Origin: SZAS-103 sp038323475
GTDB taxonomy: Bacteria; Pseudomonadota; Gammaproteobacteria; Xanthomonadales; Xanthomonadaceae
Length of the DNA: 55,395 nt
Assembly (NCBI GenBank): GCA_038323475.1
Contig: JBBQHA010000007.1
Span: 1-55,395 of the forward strand
Reading direction: 5' to 3'
The notes below the pieces were generated by a model. It did not search any database. It was not told where the DNA came from and saw only the letters and a program-made list of their open reading frames with translations. Shown here piece after piece: positions 52,384-55,395 of the stretch (positions are counted from its first letter, which is position 1; every line of letters starts with the position of its first letter). The position numbers and the translations under genes are program-made.

Positions 52384-52902
52384 TCAGCCCTCCAATCCAC
52401 ACCCGAGTTTCTTCAGCAGGACCGCGAGCCGCGTGCGTTCGCCGCCGGAAAGGCTCGCGAGCGCGTCCGCGGCTTCCGCGAAGCGCACCGCGATCGCCTT
52501 GTCGATCAGCTTGCGGCCTGCGGTCGTCAGTTCTGCGGCGCTGGACCGGCGATCGTTCGGATCGGCCACACGTGCGATCAGGCCGTTGCCTTCCAGCCGA
52601 TCGAGGCACGCGGTCATCGCGCCCGAGGTGATGACGACCGCGTCGCGCAACTCGGTCGGCGTGCGCCGGTACGGCCGCCCTTTCCGGCGCAAGGTCGCCA
52701 GCACGTCGAGGTCCGTGTAGTGCAGGCCGAGCGGCCTGAGTGCGGCGTTGGCGCGTCCCTCGAGCTGGCGGCCGATGCTCAACAGACGGCCGACGACCGC
52801 CATCGCGGCCGCGTCGAGTTCCGGCCGCTCGGCCTGCCATTCGGCCAGCAGGCGGTCGATCCTGTCGGCGTTGCGGGGCTGGTCTTCGGTCTTCTTCGGC
52901 AT
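52384..52902 (-). CDS. MarR family transcriptional regulator
   Basis: A 172-residue winged-helix regulator. The HTH and wing are visible as YRRTPTELRDAVVITSGAMT, then CLDRLEGNGLIARVADPNDRRS, the DR-containing wing motif of MarR proteins. The N-terminal helices carry ERPELDAAAMAVVGRLLSIG. It is divergent from a CPBP protease gene, with a perfect palindrome between them at 52947-52964 that fits a MarR operator. Autoregulation and control of the neighbour are likely. The ligand is unknown. Confidence 0.9.
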   Translation of the reverse strand: MPKKTEDQPRNADRIDRLLAEWQAERPELDAAAMAVVGRLLSIGRQLEGRANAALRPLGLHYTDLDVLATLRRKGRPYRRTPTELRDAVVITSGAMTACLDRLEGNGLIARVADPNDRRSSAAELTTAGRKLIDKAIAVRFAEAADALASLSGGERTRLAVLLKKLGCGLEG

Positions 52903-52946
52903 GAGGGTTCCGGTCCGGGCATGACCATTGGTATGTTGACACCGAG

Positions 52947-52964
52947 TATCTTGATGTCAAGATA
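52947..52964. promoter_or_regulatory. MarR-type operator palindrome
   Basis: TATCTTGA and TCAAGATA form perfect 8-base arms around TG. The ATCTTGAnnTCAAGAT form is common among MarR/OhrR-type operators. It lies between the divergent MarR and CPBP genes, close to an in-frame ATG at 52966. Confidence 0.8.
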
Positions 52965-53043
52965 AATGCGCATCCTGCATGCCGGCATCCACCGGCGGAA
53001 GCCGCGACCGCATCCATCCCCAGCCACTACGCCCCGAGCCAAC

Positions 53044-53958
53044 GTGAAAAACATCTTCTTCGATTCGAACGAACGCCTGCGCAATGGCTGGTGGATCCTG
53101 GTCTTCATCGCACTGATGGTGGCGAGCCGGTTCGTCTACACGCCGGCCAGCCACGCGCTGCAAGGACTGGGCGTGCCGAAGGACTGGCTCGAACCGCTGC
53201 GCCTCGGCTTCCTGCTGGCGGTGACCTGGATCTGCGTGCGCCTGCGCAAGGAACGGCTGTCGAGCGTCGGCTTCGTGCTGGACGCGCGCTGGGCACGCGA
53301 GCTTGGCGTCGGCACCTTCTTCGGCATTGCGACCCTGTTGCTCGCGGTGGCGATGATCTGGGCGGTCGGTGGCGTGCGTTTGGCGCTGGACCCCGCGCGC
53401 AGCCTGGCGACGATGGCCTATGGCGCTTACATGTTCCTGTTCGTCGCCCTGTTCGAGGAGACGCTGTTCCGCGGTTTCGTGTTCCAGCGGCTGGTGGCGG
53501 GTGCGGGTCCGTGGATCGCGCAGATCGCGTTGGGCCTGCTGTTCGCCGCCGGCCACTGGGGCAACCCGGACATGCACGGCGCCACCATGGCGTGGGCGAG
53601 CGTCGAGTTGTTCCTCGGCGCGGTGCTGCTCGGCCTGGCCTACCTGCGCACGCGCAGCCTGGCGATGCCGATCGGCATCCACCTCGGCTGGAACTGGGCG
53701 CAAGGCCACCTGCTGGGGTTCGGAGTGAGCGGGTTCGCGCAGCCCGGCTGGTTCCACCCACTGCTGCTGGACCGGCCCGAGTGGGTGACCGGCGGCCGCT
53801 TCGGGCCGGAAGCGAGCATCTTCGCGGTGGTCGTCGACGTGCTGCTGATCGCGGTGTTGTGGAAATGGAAAGGAGCAGATGCGCGACCGAATGCCGGCGA
53901 TGCTGTTCTGGAGTCCGAGCCGTCCGGCATCCCGTTGTCACCCGCAGCAGGGCGTTGA
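53044..53958 (+). CDS. CPBP family intramembrane metalloprotease
   Basis: A 304-residue protein with about seven hydrophobic helices. The CPBP (Abi) motifs are EETLFRGFV (the EExxxR motif), AAGHWGNPD and HLGWNWAQGHLLG, which hold the Glu and His residues of the presumed active site. The start is GTG 53044, giving the natural family N-terminus KNIFFDSNERLRNGWW. An ATG at 52966 would begin inside the operator region. It is divergent from a MarR regulator. Members act in protein maturation, immunity or stress; the role here is not known. Confidence 0.85.
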   Translation: MKNIFFDSNERLRNGWWILVFIALMVASRFVYTPASHALQGLGVPKDWLEPLRLGFLLAVTWICVRLRKERLSSVGFVLDARWARELGVGTFFGIATLLLAVAMIWAVGGVRLALDPARSLATMAYGAYMFLFVALFEETLFRGFVFQRLVAGAGPWIAQIALGLLFAAGHWGNPDMHGATMAWASVELFLGAVLLGLAYLRTRSLAMPIGIHLGWNWAQGHLLGFGVSGFAQPGWFHPLLLDRPEWVTGGRFGPEASIFAVVVDVLLIAVLWKWKGADARPNAGDAVLESEPSGIPLSPAAGR

Positions 53959-54278
53959 GAAAGAGATGCAGGAGATTTCCTGCTGCCCCTCATCCGCCTT
54001 ACACGCCGCTCCTGCGGCGTGCCCTTCGGGCCGGCTTCGCCGTTCGATTCGGCATCCTGCCTCGCAGTCGGCGCCTTCTCCCCGCGCGCGGGAGAAGGAA
54101 AGGATAACGGCCGGCTTCGCCCCGCGTGCGGGGAGAAGGTGCCGCAGGCGGATGAGGGGCGCTCTCCAGGATGTTGCCTGGAAAACGAGGCAGGCCACGA
54201 AGTCCGCTTTGCGAATTCCTGCGCGGGGCCATGCCGCGATCGATTGCACCGCATCCCCTTCCACTCCAGCATGCAGGC
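53959..54278. other. intergenic region filled by an inverted-repeat element
   Basis: This 320-base gap holds the inverted element at 53986-54160 and the presumed sirtuin promoter. No gene is seen. Confidence 0.6.
53986..54160. repeat. MITE-like inverted-repeat element
   Basis: CCCCTCATCCGCCTT (53986-54000) faces AGGCGGATGAGGGGC (54146-54160). The interior holds nested CCTTCTCCCCGCGCGCGGGAGAAGG-type hairpins (54074-54098) and CGGCTTCGCC motifs. Elements of this CCCTCATCC type are common in Lysobacterales and Burkholderiales genomes. Confidence 0.75.
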
Positions 54279-55118
54279 ATGTCCACGCCCACCGCCGTCG
54301 CCTGCGAGAACCCCGCGTCCGTTCTGGGCGACTGGCTGGCTTCGCATCGGCGCATCTTCGTGCTGACCGGCGCCGGCATCAGCACCAACTCCGGGATACC
54401 GGACTATCGCGGCGCCGATGGCCAGTGGAAGCGGCGCGCGCCGATCACCTACCAGGCCTTCGTCAGCGATCCCGCCATGCGGGCACGCTACTGGGCGCGC
54501 AGCTTCGTCGGCTGGCCGATGGTGGAGCGCGCGATGCCCAATCGCGGCCATGCCGCGCTGGTGGCGATGGAAGCGCGCGGCCGCCTCACCACCCTCGTCA
54601 CCCAGAACGTGGACGGCCTGCACGCACGCGCCGGACAGCAGGCGGTCGTTGATCTGCACGGTCGCATCGATGCTGTCGTGTGCATGGCATGTGCCGGGCG
54701 CATCGCGCGATCGACCATCCAGCTGCAGCTCGCAGATACCCATCCCGAGTGGACGAACCACCGCGCGACCACCGCACCCGACGGCGACGCCGACCTCGAA
54801 GACATCGACCTGCGCGATTTCCGCCCGCCGTCCTGCCCCGATTGCGGCGGCATGCTGAAACCCGACGTCGTCTTCTTCGGCGAGAACGTTCCGCGCGATC
54901 GTTACGACGCTGCCCGCACCGCGCTCGACAGCGCCGACGCGATGCTAGTCGTGGGTTCGTCGTTGATGGTGTATTCGGGATTCCGCTTCGCACGCATGGC
55001 GCGTGGAGCCGGGTTGCCGCTGGCGATCCTGACCCGCGGCATGACCCGCGCGGACGACATCGCGACGCTGAAGATCGACGATGACTGCGAGGCGATGCTG
55101 GCGGCTGCGGTCGGGTAA
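54279..55118 (+). CDS. NAD-dependent deacylase, SIRT4-like sirtuin
   Basis: A 279-residue SIR2 family protein. The NAD motif is TGAGISTNSGIPDYRGADGQ. The catalytic histidine is H127 in VVDLHGRID, preceded by TQNVDGLHARAG. Two zinc CxxC pairs are CMAC and CPDC. The PITYQAFVSDPAMRARYWAR and SFVGWP segments are typical of class II (SIRT4-like) sirtuins rather than CobB. It removes lysine acyl groups using NAD. It stands alone, with an IS21-like element directly downstream. Confidence 0.9.
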   Translation: MSTPTAVACENPASVLGDWLASHRRIFVLTGAGISTNSGIPDYRGADGQWKRRAPITYQAFVSDPAMRARYWARSFVGWPMVERAMPNRGHAALVAMEARGRLTTLVTQNVDGLHARAGQQAVVDLHGRIDAVVCMACAGRIARSTIQLQLADTHPEWTNHRATTAPDGDADLEDIDLRDFRPPSCPDCGGMLKPDVVFFGENVPRDRYDAARTALDSADAMLVVGSSLMVYSGFRFARMARGAGLPLAILTRGMTRADDIATLKIDDDCEAMLAAAVG

Positions 55119-55121
55119 AAG

Positions 55122-55395
55122 TGTCGGCGCCGACTGAATATTGAACCGCTCTGCCGATTGAAAAGTGAACCGGGACGGGACGCTGTGGTTTGCTCCAGCG
55201 TGTGTGGATGAGTGTAGCTTTGTTGTCGTTTGGGTTGCTTTGCTGAGTGGATGATGGAAGAGCGCCTGGCGATCGGCGAAGGTGACCATCAGGCGCGATT
55301 CCGATCAGTCCAGGTTCTCCGGTAGCGGTAGCTTGTCACTCTTGCGTGCGGTCTCGCGTGCCTTGATGCGTTGCGTAGCGATGGCCGAACTGTGC
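55122..55395. mobile_element. IS21-like element, left end (partial)
   Basis: From 55122, TGTCGGCGCCGACTGAATAT begins what looks like an IS end, and repeated GAACC/CCGATTG motifs at 55140-55171 resemble the multiple internal repeats of IS21-family termini. The element continues beyond the window. No target duplication can be checked. Family assignment is by pattern memory. Confidence 0.5.
55305..55395 (-). CDS. C-terminal fragment of an IS-encoded protein (partial)
   Basis: The minus-strand frame enters from the window edge and encodes IATQRIKARETARKSDKLPL, then PENLD and a TGA at 55305-55307. About 30 residues are visible. The position just inside the IS21-like end suggests an IstB- or IstA-type protein, but no diagnostic motif is within view. 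Confidence 0.4.
   Translation of the reverse strand, partial: HSSAIATQRIKARETARKSDKLPLPENLD

Noticed and set aside
1..55395. tRNA, rRNA or riboswitch genes
   Set aside because: No cloverleaf-like or conserved RNA motifs were noticed by eye; a covariance-model search would be needed to exclude small RNAs.

Overview
The window is GC-rich bacterial DNA with tightly packed genes. TonB-dependent uptake, a TPR-sulfotransferase, a LuxR-HTH/DUF4199 pair, a PcaR-type IclR regulator and many REP-like inverted repeats suggest a gammaproteobacterium of the order Lysobacterales (Xanthomonadales). This assignment is an inference; no rRNA or tRNA gene was seen. The left edge cuts a His-rich membrane protein. 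The right edge lies inside what looks like an IS21-type insertion sequence.

Region 1 (about 1.4-18.1 kb) is a catabolic island around an IclR/PcaR-like regulator. Leftward from the divergent promoter run nine genes, three of whose junctions are ATGA overlaps: a class III aminotransferase, a semialdehyde dehydrogenase, both subunits of a CatIJ-type CoA transferase, a second class III aminotransferase, a CehA/McbA-type metallohydrolase with a beta-propeller, an S9 peptidase, a Rieske oxygenase and an APC permease. Rightward run the regulator, a PcaF-like thiolase and an exported M20 peptidase. A perfect palindrome, GTTCGATAATCGAAC, lies between the two arms. Read together, the genes release or import an amine or amino acid, oxidise and deaminate it, oxidise the aldehyde to an acid, load it on CoA and cleave it thiolytically. 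The substrate is unknown.

Region 2 (18.1-27.9 kb) holds a TonB receptor with a TPR-sulfotransferase on the minus strand. Facing away on the plus strand are a GcvT-like (folate-dependent aminomethyltransferase fold) protein and two overlapping PYROXD2/phytoene-desaturase-like FAD oxidoreductases. Together these three resemble an oxidative demethylation cassette. A 69-bp tandem repeat array sits between the GcvT-like gene and the first oxidoreductase.

Region 3 (28-41 kb) is miscellaneous: small membrane and hypothetical proteins, a secreted beta-propeller protein, a membrane FlgO/TolB-TPR protein, a GIY-YIG protein, a His-rich periplasmic protein, a response regulator without an output domain, an FGGY kinase, a YhhN lysoplasmalogenase and a conserved hypothetical protein. 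REP-like repeats lie between several of them.

Region 4 (41-46.2 kb) has a flavin oxidase and a DHA2-type MFS exporter, divergent from a MerR regulator. The promoter between them has the long spacer and SoxR-like palindrome of MerR-controlled promoters, although the regulator lacks most of the SoxR iron-sulfur cysteines. A membrane LuxR-type regulator with a DUF4199 protein follows.

Region 5 (46.3-55.4 kb) has a YegI-like pseudokinase with TPRs, a lipoprotein, small membrane proteins, an IS3 transposase remnant, several short repeat arrays, a MarR regulator divergent from a CPBP protease across a perfect operator-like palindrome, and a SIRT4-like sirtuin.
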